A stretch of 11,998 nt of DNA from an uncultured Bacteroides sp. (GCA_947071285.1 CAMTFK010000135.1:1-11998); one strand, 5' to 3'. Shown: positions 1-6,960, counted from the first letter of the stretch. Made by a program: numbers and translations. The notes: generated by a model not told the origin, from the sequence alone.

Positions 1-2615
1 TGACTGCAAATGAAATCCGGAACTCATTCAAGAGTTTCTTCGAGAGCAAAGGCCACCAAATCGTGCCTTCGGCTCCTATGGTAATTAAAGATGACCCTAC
101 ACTGATGTTTACCAATGCGGGGATGAACCAGTTCAAAGATATTATTTTGGGCAACCACCCGGCGAAATATAAAAGAGTAGCGGACTCACAGAAGTGCCTG
201 CGCGTAAGCGGAAAACATAATGACTTGGAAGAAGTAGGACACGACACCTATCACCACACCATGTTCGAAATGTTGGGTAACTGGTCATTTGGCGACTACT
301 TCAAGAAAGAAGCTATTGACTGGGCATGGGAGTATCTGGTGGAAGTGCTGAAAATAGACCCCAAGAACCTTTATGCTACTGTTTTCGAAGGCAGCCCCGA
401 AGAAGGACTGGAACGCGACAACGAAGCTGCTTCCTTTTGGGAACAATACCTTCCGAAGGATCATATCCTCAACGGAAACAAGCATGACAACTTTTGGGAA
501 ATGGGTGACACTGGTCCGTGTGGCCCGTGTTCCGAGATACATATAGACTCACGTCCGGAAGAAGAGAAAGCAAAAGTTCCCGGCAATCAATTGGTGAACA
601 AAGATCATCCGCAGGTTATCGAAATCTGGAACCTCGTATTCATGCAGTTCAACCGCAAAGCCGACGGCAGTTTGGAAGGACTTCCCGCCAAAGTAATCGA
701 CACCGGTATGGGCTTTGAACGCTTGGTACGCACACTGCAAGAGAAAACATCCAACTATGATACGGATGTATTCCAGCCGATACTGAAGGCTATCGCCGAG
801 ATGGCAGGCACTACTTATGGCAAGGATAATCAGCAGGACATTGCTATGCGCGTAATTGCCGACCACATCCGCACAATTGCATTCTCCATCACAGACGGCC
901 AGTTGCCCTCTAATGCAAAGGCCGGATATGTTATCCGCCGTATTCTTCGCCGTGCCGTTCGTTACGGATATACATTCCTGGGACAGCGACAAGCATTCAT
1001 GTATAAACTGCTTCCCGTTCTGATTGAGAACATGGGTGAGGCTTATCCGGAACTGAATGCACAGAAAGACCTTATCAGCAAAGTTATCAAGGAAGAAGAA
1101 GACTCTTTCCTCCGCACACTGGAAACCGGTATCCGCCTGCTGGATAAGACGATGGCTGACGCCAAAGCTGCCGGAAAAACAGAAATCAGCGGTAAAGACG
1201 CCTTTACTTTATATGATACTTTCGGTTTCCCGCTCGACTTGACAGAGCTGATTCTCCGCGAGAACGGCATGACTGCCGACATCAAAGAGTTCGATGCTGA
1301 AATGCAACAACAGAAACAGCGTGCCCGCAATGCCGCCGCTATTGAAACCGGTGATTGGATTACGCTGAAAGAAGGAACAACCGAATTCGTTGGCTACGAC
1401 TATACGGAATATGAAACAAGTATCCTCCGCTACCGTCAGGTGAAACAGAAAAACCAGACGTTGTATCAGATTGTACTGGACTACACCCCGTTCTATGCTG
1501 AAAGTGGTGGCCAGGTAGGTGATACCGGTGCACTTGTCAGCGAATTCGAAACAATTGAAGTGATTGATACCAAGAAGGAAAACAACCTTCCGATACACAT
1601 CACCAAAAAGTTGCCCGAACATCCGGAAGCTCCGATGATGGCCTGCGTGAATACTGATAAACGTGCTGCCTGTGCAGCCAACCACTCGGCTACCCACTTG
1701 CTGGACTCTGCACTCCGTGAAGTGTTGGGAGAACATGTAGAGCAAAAAGGTTCTTTGGTGACTCCGGATTCACTGCGTTTCGACTTCTCTCACTTCCAGA
1801 AGGTGACAGATGAAGAAATCCGCCAAGTGGAGCACTTGGTAAATGCCAAAATCCGCGCCAACATACCTTTAAAGGAATACCGCAACATCCCCATTGAGGA
1901 AGCTAAGGAGCTGGGAGCTATCGCACTGTTCGGTGAAAAGTATGGTGACCATGTACGTGTCATCCAGTTCGGTTCATCCGTTGAATTCTGCGGTGGTATA
2001 CACGTTGCCGCTACGGGAAGCATCGGCATGATAAAAATTGTCACCGAAAGTTCTGTTGCTGCCGGTGTACGCCGTATCGAAGCATACACAGGGGCACGTG
2101 TGGAAGAATTGATGGACACCATCGAAGACACCGTACGCGACCTGAAAGCACTCTTCAACAATGCTCCTGACCTGGGCGGAACTATCCGTAAGTACATTGA
2201 AGAAAATGCCGGATTGAAGAAACAGGTGGAAGACTTCATGAAGGAGAAAGAAGCTCAGATAAAGGAAAGACTGCTGAAAAACATGCAGGAAATCCACGGC
2301 ATAAAGGTTATAAAGATTTGTGCTCCGATACCTGCCGAAAGCATTAAGAATATTGCCTTCCAACTGCGTGGCGAGATTACAGAAAACCTGTGCTTCGTTG
2401 CCGGAACCATCAATGAAGGAAAACCGATGCTGACAGTTATGCTGAGCGACAACCTCGTTGCAGGCGGATTGAAAGCCGGAAATCTGGTAAAGGAAGCTGC
2501 CAAGCTGATACAAGGTGGTGGCGGTGGTCAGCCTCATTTCGCAACAGCCGGTGGCAAGAATGCCGACGGACTGAATGCGGCGGTTGAGAAAGTGTTGGAA
2601 CTTGCCGGAATTTAA
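1..2615 (+). CDS. alaS: Alanyl-tRNA synthetase, 5' end just outside the window
   Basis: This cytoplasmic class II aminoacyl-tRNA synthetase charges tRNA-Ala with alanine and edits mischarged Ser/Gly-tRNA-Ala. The frame is open from base 3 (TANEIRNSFKSFF), and 870 codons are visible. Family members are about 870-880 residues, so only one or two codons are missing; bases 1-2 (tg) belong to the preceding codon. The GTG at 63 is an internal Val, not the start. Counting two missing residues, the class II core holds HNDLEEVG and, near 237-243, GMGFERL (motif 3). The editing domain has the zinc ligands HSATH (His 563/567) and CGGIH (Cys 665, His 669). A coiled-coil-like stretch (KKQVEDFMKEKEAQIKERLL) leads to the C-Ala domain with the GGGGGQPHFATAGG glycine motif. 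There is no frameshift or missing key residue. It stands alone on this strand and is probably terminated at 2750-2783. Identification is very secure. Confidence 0.98.
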   Translation, partial: TANEIRNSFKSFFESKGHQIVPSAPMVIKDDPTLMFTNAGMNQFKDIILGNHPAKYKRVADSQKCLRVSGKHNDLEEVGHDTYHHTMFEMLGNWSFGDYFKKEAIDWAWEYLVEVLKIDPKNLYATVFEGSPEEGLERDNEAASFWEQYLPKDHILNGNKHDNFWEMGDTGPCGPCSEIHIDSRPEEEKAKVPGNQLVNKDHPQVIEIWNLVFMQFNRKADGSLEGLPAKVIDTGMGFERLVRTLQEKTSNYDTDVFQPILKAIAEMAGTTYGKDNQQDIAMRVIADHIRTIAFSITDGQLPSNAKAGYVIRRILRRAVRYGYTFLGQRQAFMYKLLPVLIENMGEAYPELNAQKDLISKVIKEEEDSFLRTLETGIRLLDKTMADAKAAGKTEISGKDAFTLYDTFGFPLDLTELILRENGMTADIKEFDAEMQQQKQRARNAAAIETGDWITLKEGTTEFVGYDYTEYETSILRYRQVKQKNQTLYQIVLDYTPFYAESGGQVGDTGALVSEFETIEVIDTKKENNLPIHITKKLPEHPEAPMMACVNTDKRAACAANHSATHLLDSALREVLGEHVEQKGSLVTPDSLRFDFSHFQKVTDEEIRQVEHLVNAKIRANIPLKEYRNIPIEEAKELGAIALFGEKYGDHVRVIQFGSSVEFCGGIHVAATGSIGMIKIVTESSVAAGVRRIEAYTGARVEELMDTIEDTVRDLKALFNNAPDLGGTIRKYIEENAGLKKQVEDFMKEKEAQIKERLLKNMQEIHGIKVIKICAPIPAESIKNIAFQLRGEITENLCFVAGTINEGKPMLTVMLSDNLVAGGLKAGNLVKEAAKLIQGGGGGQPHFATAGGKNADGLNAAVEKVLELAGI

Positions 2616-2621
2616 AGACCG

Positions 2622-2660
2622 GACTATGTGGGCAGGCGGATAATCATTCGCCCCTACAAG
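2622..2660 (-). repeat. Short dispersed palindromic repeat (GTAGGGGCGAAT type)
   Basis: Read on the minus strand, the DNA just after the alaS stop contains TTGTAGGGGCGAATGATTAT followed by an imperfect return arm, CCGCCTGCCCACA. The arms GGGC (2630-2633) and GCCC (2650-2653), or GGCGGA (2635-2640) and TTCGCC (2647-2652, one G-T pair), can pair. From memory, GTAGGGGCGAAT...ATTCGCCC sequences recur between genes in many unrelated bacterial genomes, including Bacteroidota. Only one copy lies in this window, so repetition cannot be shown here. It begins 7 nt after the stop codon and could also affect the alaS mRNA 3' end, although no T-run follows it. Confidence 0.5.
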
Positions 2661-2679
2661 TAAATATCAGGTAAAAAGC

Positions 2680-2710
2680 TTGACTTTGGCATACGAATAT
2701 CGTATCTTTG
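2680..2710 (+). promoter_or_regulatory. Bacteroides-type promoter with an overlapping dyad
   Basis: TATCTTTG at 2703-2710 matches the Bacteroides -7 consensus TAnnTTTG exactly. TTG at 2680-2682, within TTGACTTTG, lies 20 nt upstream and fits the -33 element. Between them, and overlapping the -7 box, is the perfect inverted repeat ATACGA-ATA-TCGTAT (2691-2705), which could be an operator. Transcription would start near 2715-2718. No gene follows on this strand; a hairpin terminator comes about 35 nt after the predicted start. Confidence 0.55.
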
Positions 2711-2715
2711 TCAAT

Positions 2716-2783
2716 GTAATCCTGATTTAGATTCGGGAAAATATATAATAAAGAGAAGAAGCGAATGTTTCTTCTCTTTTTTT
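2716..2783 (+). ncRNA. Candidate short transcript between promoter and terminator
   Basis: The promoter-like sequence at 2680-2710 and the intrinsic terminator at 2750-2783 would together give an RNA of about 65-70 nt. Its 5' part (about 2716-2749) is AT-rich and single-stranded-looking, and the 11-bp terminator hairpin forms the 3' end. No start codon with a convincing reading frame lies inside. It could be a small RNA, or the leftover leader of a lost gene. The only evidence is the arrangement of the two signals. Confidence 0.25.
2750..2783 (+). terminator. Intrinsic terminator after alaS
   Basis: AAAGAGAAGAA (2750-2760) and TTCTTCTCTTT (2769-2779) form a perfect 11-bp stem around the 8-nt loop GCGAATGT, followed by a T-run that continues to 2783. 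It lies 134 nt after the alaS stop and is the first convincing stop signal for alaS. It also ends any transcript from the promoter at 2680-2710. The stem is A/G-rich on one arm and has few G-C pairs, but the T-run makes the call good. On the opposite strand the tail is weak (ATTATAT). Confidence 0.8.
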
Positions 2784-2806
2784 GTATCTACTGCAAGAAA
2801 TAGGGA

Positions 2807-2938
2807 GGACAAAGTATGTTTTGAGCGATAACCGACTTTATTCAGGGGGAAAACACACAATGTAATCACTCCAAACACACCATCTGTTTGAATAGAACAG
2901 ACCATGCATTTGGGGTAAACACACCATCTGTTTGCAGA
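2807..2938. repeat. Degenerate 22-bp tandem repeat, four clear units, perhaps six
   Basis: AAACACACCATCTGTTTG occurs twice exactly (2873-2890 and 2917-2934), 44 bp apart. The midpoint (2895) carries a related copy, GAACAGACCATGCATTTG, matching at 13 of 18 positions. Position 2851 carries AAACACACAATGTAATCA, matching at 12 of 18. The true period is therefore 22 bp. Two more blocks upstream (2829-2850 and 2807-2828) fit only weakly. On the minus strand the common core is ATGGTGTGTTT, often followed by a CCC-like spacer. The period is not a multiple of three, so this is not a peptide repeat. Twenty-two bp is close to two helical turns, which would suit a repeated protein-binding site, or it may be a simple minisatellite. 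It fills much of the gene-free stretch 2616-3027. Confidence 0.7.
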
Positions 2939-2939
2939 A

Positions 2940-2971
2940 AATAGAAACGGGAAAGCCAAAGCCCTCCCGTT
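2940..2971 (-). terminator. Probable terminator of the lipoprotein gene
   Basis: On the minus strand, AACGGGA (2971-2965) and TCCCGTT (2952-2946) form a 7-bp stem around a 12-nt loop, followed by the interrupted T-rich stretch TCTATTTT. It lies 56 nt past the stop codon of the minus-strand lipoprotein gene, where a terminator is expected. The tail is not a clean T-run, so strength is uncertain. Confidence 0.5.
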
Positions 2972-3027
2972 CCGTTAAACATCCATAAATTCTCTCTTGA
3001 CAAAAAAGGCCGGATTAGTATACCTTC

Positions 3028-3864
3028 TTAGTTCTTCTCTATATAATTATATTGCGACAGGCGTTCTATATGATAGACCTTACATCCCACCGGAACCTCT
3101 ACCGGACAAATCTCAGTAACATCCTCCCAGAGATCCCACTGTGCACTTTCTAAAGAAGTTCTAGTGGTTTCAGGAAGAGCACCGGCACGATAAAGATGTT
3201 TCTCTTCATTATAAGTAAATAATAAACCTGCTCGTTCAGCCTCACCCTCAAGGACCGGTACTCTTTCATACTGTCCTATCATAGGAGCAATCGTAGAATC
3301 ATCCGGACGGACACGCAATACTCCACCTCCCCACATTTCATATTCATCATCCGGTAATAGCTCATAACTTCCTCCTAGTTTTACGGTAAAAGTATTCACA
3401 AAAGCATTCATGATTTCAGTTTTTTGTTCTTCCGTAACTTCTCCGGTAACTACTATACCTTCTTTCACTTTATACAAAACTAACTTCATGCGCTCATCTA
3501 CCGTAATCTGCAACGATGTTGAGTTACCACTACCATCCTTTACTATTATCACAACCTGCCCCTCCGTTTTAGGAGTTACCTGTATACGTTGATAACCATT
3601 TTCACTCTTTACAAAAACAGCAGTTGCTATGGAATTATCTCCATTCACTATAGAATAGTTGCCGTCACCACCATCTACACCAACAACTATACCATCCGGT
3701 TTAGTCAAGTAGAGATTTACGGAGCCAGTCAGATTATCACACGTCCCTATCTGATAAATAGGTGCATCACCCGTAAAGAAGACCATATCACGGTAATCAT
3801 TCTCGCATGCAGTACCTACAAACAAGAGCGAAATCAACATTAGAATAGAGTAGATGTATTTCAT
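3028..3864 (-). CDS. Predicted lipoprotein of unknown function
   Basis: This 278-residue protein starts with a lipoprotein-type signal peptide: MKYIY, a hydrophobic stretch (residues 6-17), then VGTAC with Cys 20 as the likely lipidated residue. The -3 residue is Gly, a weak lipobox but tolerated in Bacteroidota. The following ENDYRD is partly acidic, loosely like the surface-export signals of Bacteroidota lipoproteins, so surface display is possible but unproven. Residues of about 30-127 look like a beta-rich Ig-like domain ending TSLQITVDE. The second half (about 128-278) mixes KLGGSYELL, charged segments and a Cys pair (EICPVEVPVGCKVYH) near the C-terminus. I do not recognise the family. 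It lies 93 nt downstream of the helicase gene on the same strand, with no strict TAnnTTTG promoter in the gap, so read-through from the helicase is possible. No SusC/SusD-type partner is adjacent. Confidence 0.85.
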   Translation of the reverse strand: MKYIYSILMLISLLFVGTACENDYRDMVFFTGDAPIYQIGTCDNLTGSVNLYLTKPDGIVVGVDGGDGNYSIVNGDNSIATAVFVKSENGYQRIQVTPKTEGQVVIIVKDGSGNSTSLQITVDERMKLVLYKVKEGIVVTGEVTEEQKTEIMNAFVNTFTVKLGGSYELLPDDEYEMWGGGVLRVRPDDSTIAPMIGQYERVPVLEGEAERAGLLFTYNEEKHLYRAGALPETTRTSLESAQWDLWEDVTEICPVEVPVGCKVYHIERLSQYNYIEKN

Positions 3865-3885
3865 TGTTTTAGCTTTTTAGTTTGA

Positions 3886-3918
3886 TTTCATATAATGAAA
3901 ATGCATGCTTCATATAAT
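3886..3918 (-). repeat. Inverted and direct repeat upstream of the lipoprotein gene
   Basis: TTTCAT-ATA-ATGAAA (3886-3900) is a perfect inverted repeat starting 22 nt before the lipoprotein start codon. TTCATATAAT appears at 3887-3896 and again at 3909-3918, exactly 22 bp apart, on the same DNA face. The pair could form a regulator-binding site in front of the lipoprotein gene. The sequence is very AT-rich, so chance is a real alternative. Confidence 0.35.
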
Positions 3919-3957
3919 TACTGCATGGGAACTGATATTTTTTTTATTTTCAATACC

Positions 3958-5376
3958 TTATAGTATCTGTTCCTTCGGATAGTTCACTAAATACAAAGTG
4001 CCCGTGGCACGGGTAAAGGCCGTATACAGCCAACGGAAATAATCCGGTGTCAGGTACTCATCCGTCATATATCCCTGGTCGAGAAATACATTCTTCCATT
4101 GTCCGCCCTGGGCTTTATGGCAAGTGACGGCATAAGCATACTTCACCTGCAAAGCATTATAATGCGGGTCTGCCTTCATCTTCTTCATCCGTTCGCGCTT
4201 CATGGAAATGTCAGCGTAATCTTCGAGTACTGCATAAAACAAACGGTCATTATCCGCTTTGGGCAAAGCAGGTGCATCCGTATGCAAAGTGTCCAGCAAC
4301 AAGTTGACTTCCAATTCAAAATCCCCGTAATCAGGAAAGGCAAGCAATACCTCCGCAAAACGGAAACCATACAGTTCACGTGTCCGGCGCATCCGGCGAA
4401 GAACAGCAATCTCACCATTGGCAATAAAATCCATCTCTTTACTTTTCTCTGTCCAGTAGTAATTATTCTTCGCTACCATTAACAGGTCGCCCGTATTCAG
4501 TTCATCTTCCCGCCAGAGGATTTGCGCGCGTATCCCATTATTATATATATTTGCCCGCTTGTTCGAACGGCAAACTACGATGGTTTCGTCCATCCCGTCA
4601 CGGTCGTAGCAAGTGCTTAGCGTATCTATCAGTTCATCACCCGGCAGCACTTTTATATCGGCAAAACCCGATACTTTTATCTTAGGCAGACTTTCACAAG
4701 CATCCTCGGCTATGAGCTGGCGCAAACGGGTGGCATTCCACAAGATACCCGAATCCTGCACTTGACGCACCACCTGTGTCAAGTCAACTTCTATCACTTC
4801 CAGCCCGTATCCTTTCAGCGCCTCGGCAAACAAAGCAGGACTCTGTTCTTCTCCCACCGGAGGAAGCTGTGCAGTATCTCCCATCAATATCAGGCGGCAT
4901 CCGGTGCCGGAATAAACAAATTGTATCAGGTCGTCGAGCAACCGCCCCGTTCCGAACACAGCACCGGACAAGCCCTCATTCGAAATCATCGAAGCCTCGT
5001 CTACAATATATAAGGTGTGTGTAGTCAAATTATCATTCACAGAGAAATTGCTCACCTCATTGGAGAAAGATTGCTGACGGTAAATCTTTTTGTGAATGGT
5101 AAATGCCGGATGCCCCGCATAAGCAGAAAATACTTTCGCCGCCCGTCCCGTAGGAGCCAACAGAATAGACTTCTGTTGCAGCTTGTCCAACGTCCGTACC
5201 AGTGCTCCCACCAGCGACGTTTTTCCCGTACCGGCGTATCCCCGCAGCACAAAAACCGCATCATTACGGGATGACAACAAGAAGGTGGCTAATGATTTTA
5301 GTACTATTTCTTGTTCAAAAGTTGGTTCATAAGGAAAATTTTCCTTAATTTGCGTTTCTAAATAGTTATTTATCAT
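3958..5376 (-). CDS. RecD-like/Dda-like SF1B DNA helicase
   Basis: This 472-residue protein is an ATP-driven DNA helicase of superfamily 1B, cytoplasmic, probably acting in repair or replication with 5'-3' polarity as in its family. Motifs run in the expected order: a Q-motif-like FEQEIVL (20-26), Walker A GYAGTGKTS (46-54), motif Ia LLAPTGRAAKVF (72-83), motif II VDEAS (125-129), motif III GDTAQLPPVG (166-175), motif IV VVCRSNKRAN (267-276), motif V YAVTCHKAQGGQW (415-427) and motif VI YTAFTRATGTLYL (451-463). All catalytic residues are present. It lacks the long N-terminal region of RecD/RecD2, and no recB or recC is nearby, so it is a stand-alone enzyme, not a RecBCD subunit. The ATG at 5376 directly precedes the Q-motif region and is the best start. 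It is divergent from the 5472 operon. Its promoter is unclear; TAACTTTT (5400-5393, minus) is a one-mismatch -7 candidate very close to the start codon. Confidence 0.93.
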   Translation of the reverse strand: MINNYLETQIKENFPYEPTFEQEIVLKSLATFLLSSRNDAVFVLRGYAGTGKTSLVGALVRTLDKLQQKSILLAPTGRAAKVFSAYAGHPAFTIHKKIYRQQSFSNEVSNFSVNDNLTTHTLYIVDEASMISNEGLSGAVFGTGRLLDDLIQFVYSGTGCRLILMGDTAQLPPVGEEQSPALFAEALKGYGLEVIEVDLTQVVRQVQDSGILWNATRLRQLIAEDACESLPKIKVSGFADIKVLPGDELIDTLSTCYDRDGMDETIVVCRSNKRANIYNNGIRAQILWREDELNTGDLLMVAKNNYYWTEKSKEMDFIANGEIAVLRRMRRTRELYGFRFAEVLLAFPDYGDFELEVNLLLDTLHTDAPALPKADNDRLFYAVLEDYADISMKRERMKKMKADPHYNALQVKYAYAVTCHKAQGGQWKNVFLDQGYMTDEYLTPDYFRWLYTAFTRATGTLYLVNYPKEQIL

Positions 5377-5428
5377 TTTTGTAATAGAAAAAAGTTACAG
5401 GAACTATCGCCATTAGAATTATTTATTT

Positions 5429-5436
5429 TATTTTTG
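5429..5436 (+). promoter_or_regulatory. -7 box of the 5472 operon
   Basis: TATTTTTG matches the Bacteroides -7 consensus TAnnTTTG and ends 35 nt before the start codon at 5472, giving a leader of roughly 28 nt that is A-rich (CAACTAAAAAACATATTTATC) and lacks a Shine-Dalgarno sequence. No clear TTTG -33 element is seen at the expected distance upstream. It is the best promoter candidate for the three-gene operon. Confidence 0.5.
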
Positions 5437-5471
5437 CGGTACGAATATAACAACTAAAAAACATATTTATC

Positions 5472-6158
5472 ATGAAAACAGTATTTAATGTCGTTTTAGG
5501 CTTGTGTGCAGTGGTATTGATTTACATCTGCTATACCAGCATTATGGGTCCTATTAATTTCGAAAAGGCTAAAAAGCACAGAGAGAAGGCAGTTATTGCC
5601 CGTTTAATGGACATCCGTAAAGCACAGCAGGAGTATCGTAACCTTAACCACCAACAGTACACGGCAAGTTTCGACACCCTGATTAACTTTGTTAAAAACC
5701 AGAAGTTACCTTTCATCTACAAAGAAGGTGAATTGAATGACAAGCAGTTGGAAGACGGTATGACCGAGAAAAAGGCTATCGCTATCATCAACAAAGCTAA
5801 GAAAACAGGAAAATATGATGAAGTAAAGAAAGCTGGTCTGGAAAACTTCAAGCGCGACACTCTGTGGGTTGCCGTACTGGATACTGTGTTCCCCAAAGGC
5901 TTCAATGCTGACTCTATGAGATATGTACCTTACGGTAATGGTGCACAATTCGAAATGGCTATCAAGAACGATACAGCTAAATCAGGTGCTCCTTTCTGTC
6001 TGCTCGAAGTGAAGACTCCGTATGAAACTTACCTGAACGGTCTGGATAAGCAAGAAATTGCTAATATGAAAGACGTACAAACTAAGTTGGGTAAATACTG
6101 CGGTCTGATGATTGGTAGCTTGGAAACAGCTAACAACAACGCAGGTAACTGGGAATAA
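5472..6158 (+). CDS. Membrane-anchored protein with a pilin-like plan, function unknown
   Basis: This 228-residue protein has one N-terminal membrane segment (about residues 4-26) and no lipobox. The rest is soluble and, from the lack of positive charge before the segment apart from one Lys, most likely faces the periplasm; the topology is not certain. After the segment comes a long charged helix (FEKAKKHREKAVIARLMDIRKAQQEYRN, 30-57), then QQYTASFDTLINFV, a Lys-rich middle (98-127), and a beta-rich end with YVPYGNG (151-157) and two Cys (176, 210). The helix-then-AQxxY-then-Y-T pattern resembles pilins and type II secretion pseudopilins. The classic G|FTLIE prepilin cleavage site is absent, so it is not a standard pilin. 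The gene is first in an operon with DUF3822 (22 nt downstream) and rsmD. I recognise it only as a conserved Bacteroides hypothetical protein. Confidence 0.85.
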   Translation: MKTVFNVVLGLCAVVLIYICYTSIMGPINFEKAKKHREKAVIARLMDIRKAQQEYRNLNHQQYTASFDTLINFVKNQKLPFIYKEGELNDKQLEDGMTEKKAIAIINKAKKTGKYDEVKKAGLENFKRDTLWVAVLDTVFPKGFNADSMRYVPYGNGAQFEMAIKNDTAKSGAPFCLLEVKTPYETYLNGLDKQEIANMKDVQTKLGKYCGLMIGSLETANNNAGNWE

Positions 6159-6180
6159 TCCCCCAACCTCAAAACATTGT

Positions 6181-6960
6181 ATGATAGAAACGATTGACTT
6201 TAGTAAATCGGAACAATATACGTTATCCATCCGCCTTAGCGCGGATGGATTTTCTTTTTCTGTATTCAACCCTCTGGGTGAAGGCGAACTCTCTTTCTTT
6301 GACCGGAAAGTGGAAGAATCCCTATCCCTCACAGCCAATCTGAAACAGACTTTCCGTGAAGTAGAATGGTTGAACCATCCTTACCGCCGTGTAAACGTAC
6401 TCATGGCAGACAGGCGCTTAACCCTCGTACCGCTTGAGTTCTTCGAAGACGAACAAACGGAAATGCTTTTTTATCACAATCACCCGAAGCGGGAAAATGA
6501 AGTAGTGCAGTACAACATTCTGCAGAAAAACAATGCCGTAGTGTTGTTCAGTATGGATAAAAGCGCCCGCTCCTTCTTGTGCGAACAGTATCCCGATGTG
6601 AGATTCTATTCGCAGGCAAGCTCATTCATCGAACATTTCTCCAGTAAAAGCCGTTTGGGCAACAGCCGGAAAATGTACGCCCACCTGCGGAAAAATGCTG
6701 CCGACCTGTATTGCTACGACCGCAACCGCTTGTTGCTTGCCAACTCTTTTGAATGCGGACAAACGGCAGACCGCATCTACTACCTATTATATATATGGAA
6801 GCAACTCGGCTTTGAACAGGAACGCGACGAACTGCACCTTACCGGTGACTTGTCCGACAAAGAAGTTTTGCTCAGCGAACTACGAAAATTCATCCGGCAG
6901 GTATTCGTCATGAACCCTGCCACTAACCTCGACCTACAGGCCATAACAGCATGCGAGTAA
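6181..6960 (+). CDS. DUF3822 family protein
   Basis: This 259-residue soluble, presumably cytoplasmic protein belongs to the uncharacterised DUF3822 family, usually found next to rsmD in Bacteroidetes. I chose the ATG at 6181 because it follows the previous stop by 22 nt and gives the conserved MIETIDFSKSEQYTLSIRLS start; the longer frame from 6112 would overlap the upstream gene. The sequence splits into two halves with actin-fold (ASKHA) character: YTLSIRLSADGFSFSVFN (13-30) looks like the first hairpin, NNAVVLFSMDKSARSFL (117-133) and ADLYCYDRNRLLLANSF (174-190) like the second subdomain, and LHLTGDLSDKEVL (218-230) like the late LxGG-type strand of PilM. Canonical phosphate-binding glycine loops are not obvious, so ATP binding is doubtful. 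The stop overlaps the rsmD start by 10 nt, implying coupled translation. The family call is strong; the fold is inferred. Confidence 0.88.
   Translation: MIETIDFSKSEQYTLSIRLSADGFSFSVFNPLGEGELSFFDRKVEESLSLTANLKQTFREVEWLNHPYRRVNVLMADRRLTLVPLEFFEDEQTEMLFYHNHPKRENEVVQYNILQKNNAVVLFSMDKSARSFLCEQYPDVRFYSQASSFIEHFSSKSRLGNSRKMYAHLRKNAADLYCYDRNRLLLANSFECGQTADRIYYLLYIWKQLGFEQERDELHLTGDLSDKEVLLSELRKFIRQVFVMNPATNLDLQAITACE

Noticed and set aside
1974..2537. 187-residue minus-strand frame inside alaS
   Set aside because: It lies wholly antisense to a well-supported gene; its long open frame follows from alaS codon composition.
2851..2938. CRISPR-like array
   Set aside because: Units are contiguous at 22 bp with degenerate cores and only about 4-bp linkers; there are no unique spacers of 30 bp and no cas genes.
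2711..2959. 82-residue minus-strand reading frame over the 22-bp repeat and terminator
   Set aside because: It runs through a strong terminator hairpin and a tandem repeat whose period is not a multiple of three, and has no domain or signal peptide pattern. It is most likely repeat-derived noise.
3900..3930. Terminator hairpin after the helicase gene
   Set aside because: On the minus strand CATGC...GCATG gives only a 5-bp stem with a 14-nt loop and a weak tail (CATTTTC), too weak to call.
5472..5560. Classical type IV prepilin signal in the 5472 gene
   Set aside because: No G|F-T-L-I-E type cleavage site precedes the membrane segment; the Gly-Pro at residues 26-27 comes after it. The protein is pilin-like only in overall plan.
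6112..6180. Earlier in-frame start for the DUF3822 gene
   Set aside because: It would overlap the previous gene by 47 nt and add 23 residues (MVAWKQLTTTQV...) unlike the family's N-terminus; the ATG at 6181 is better placed.
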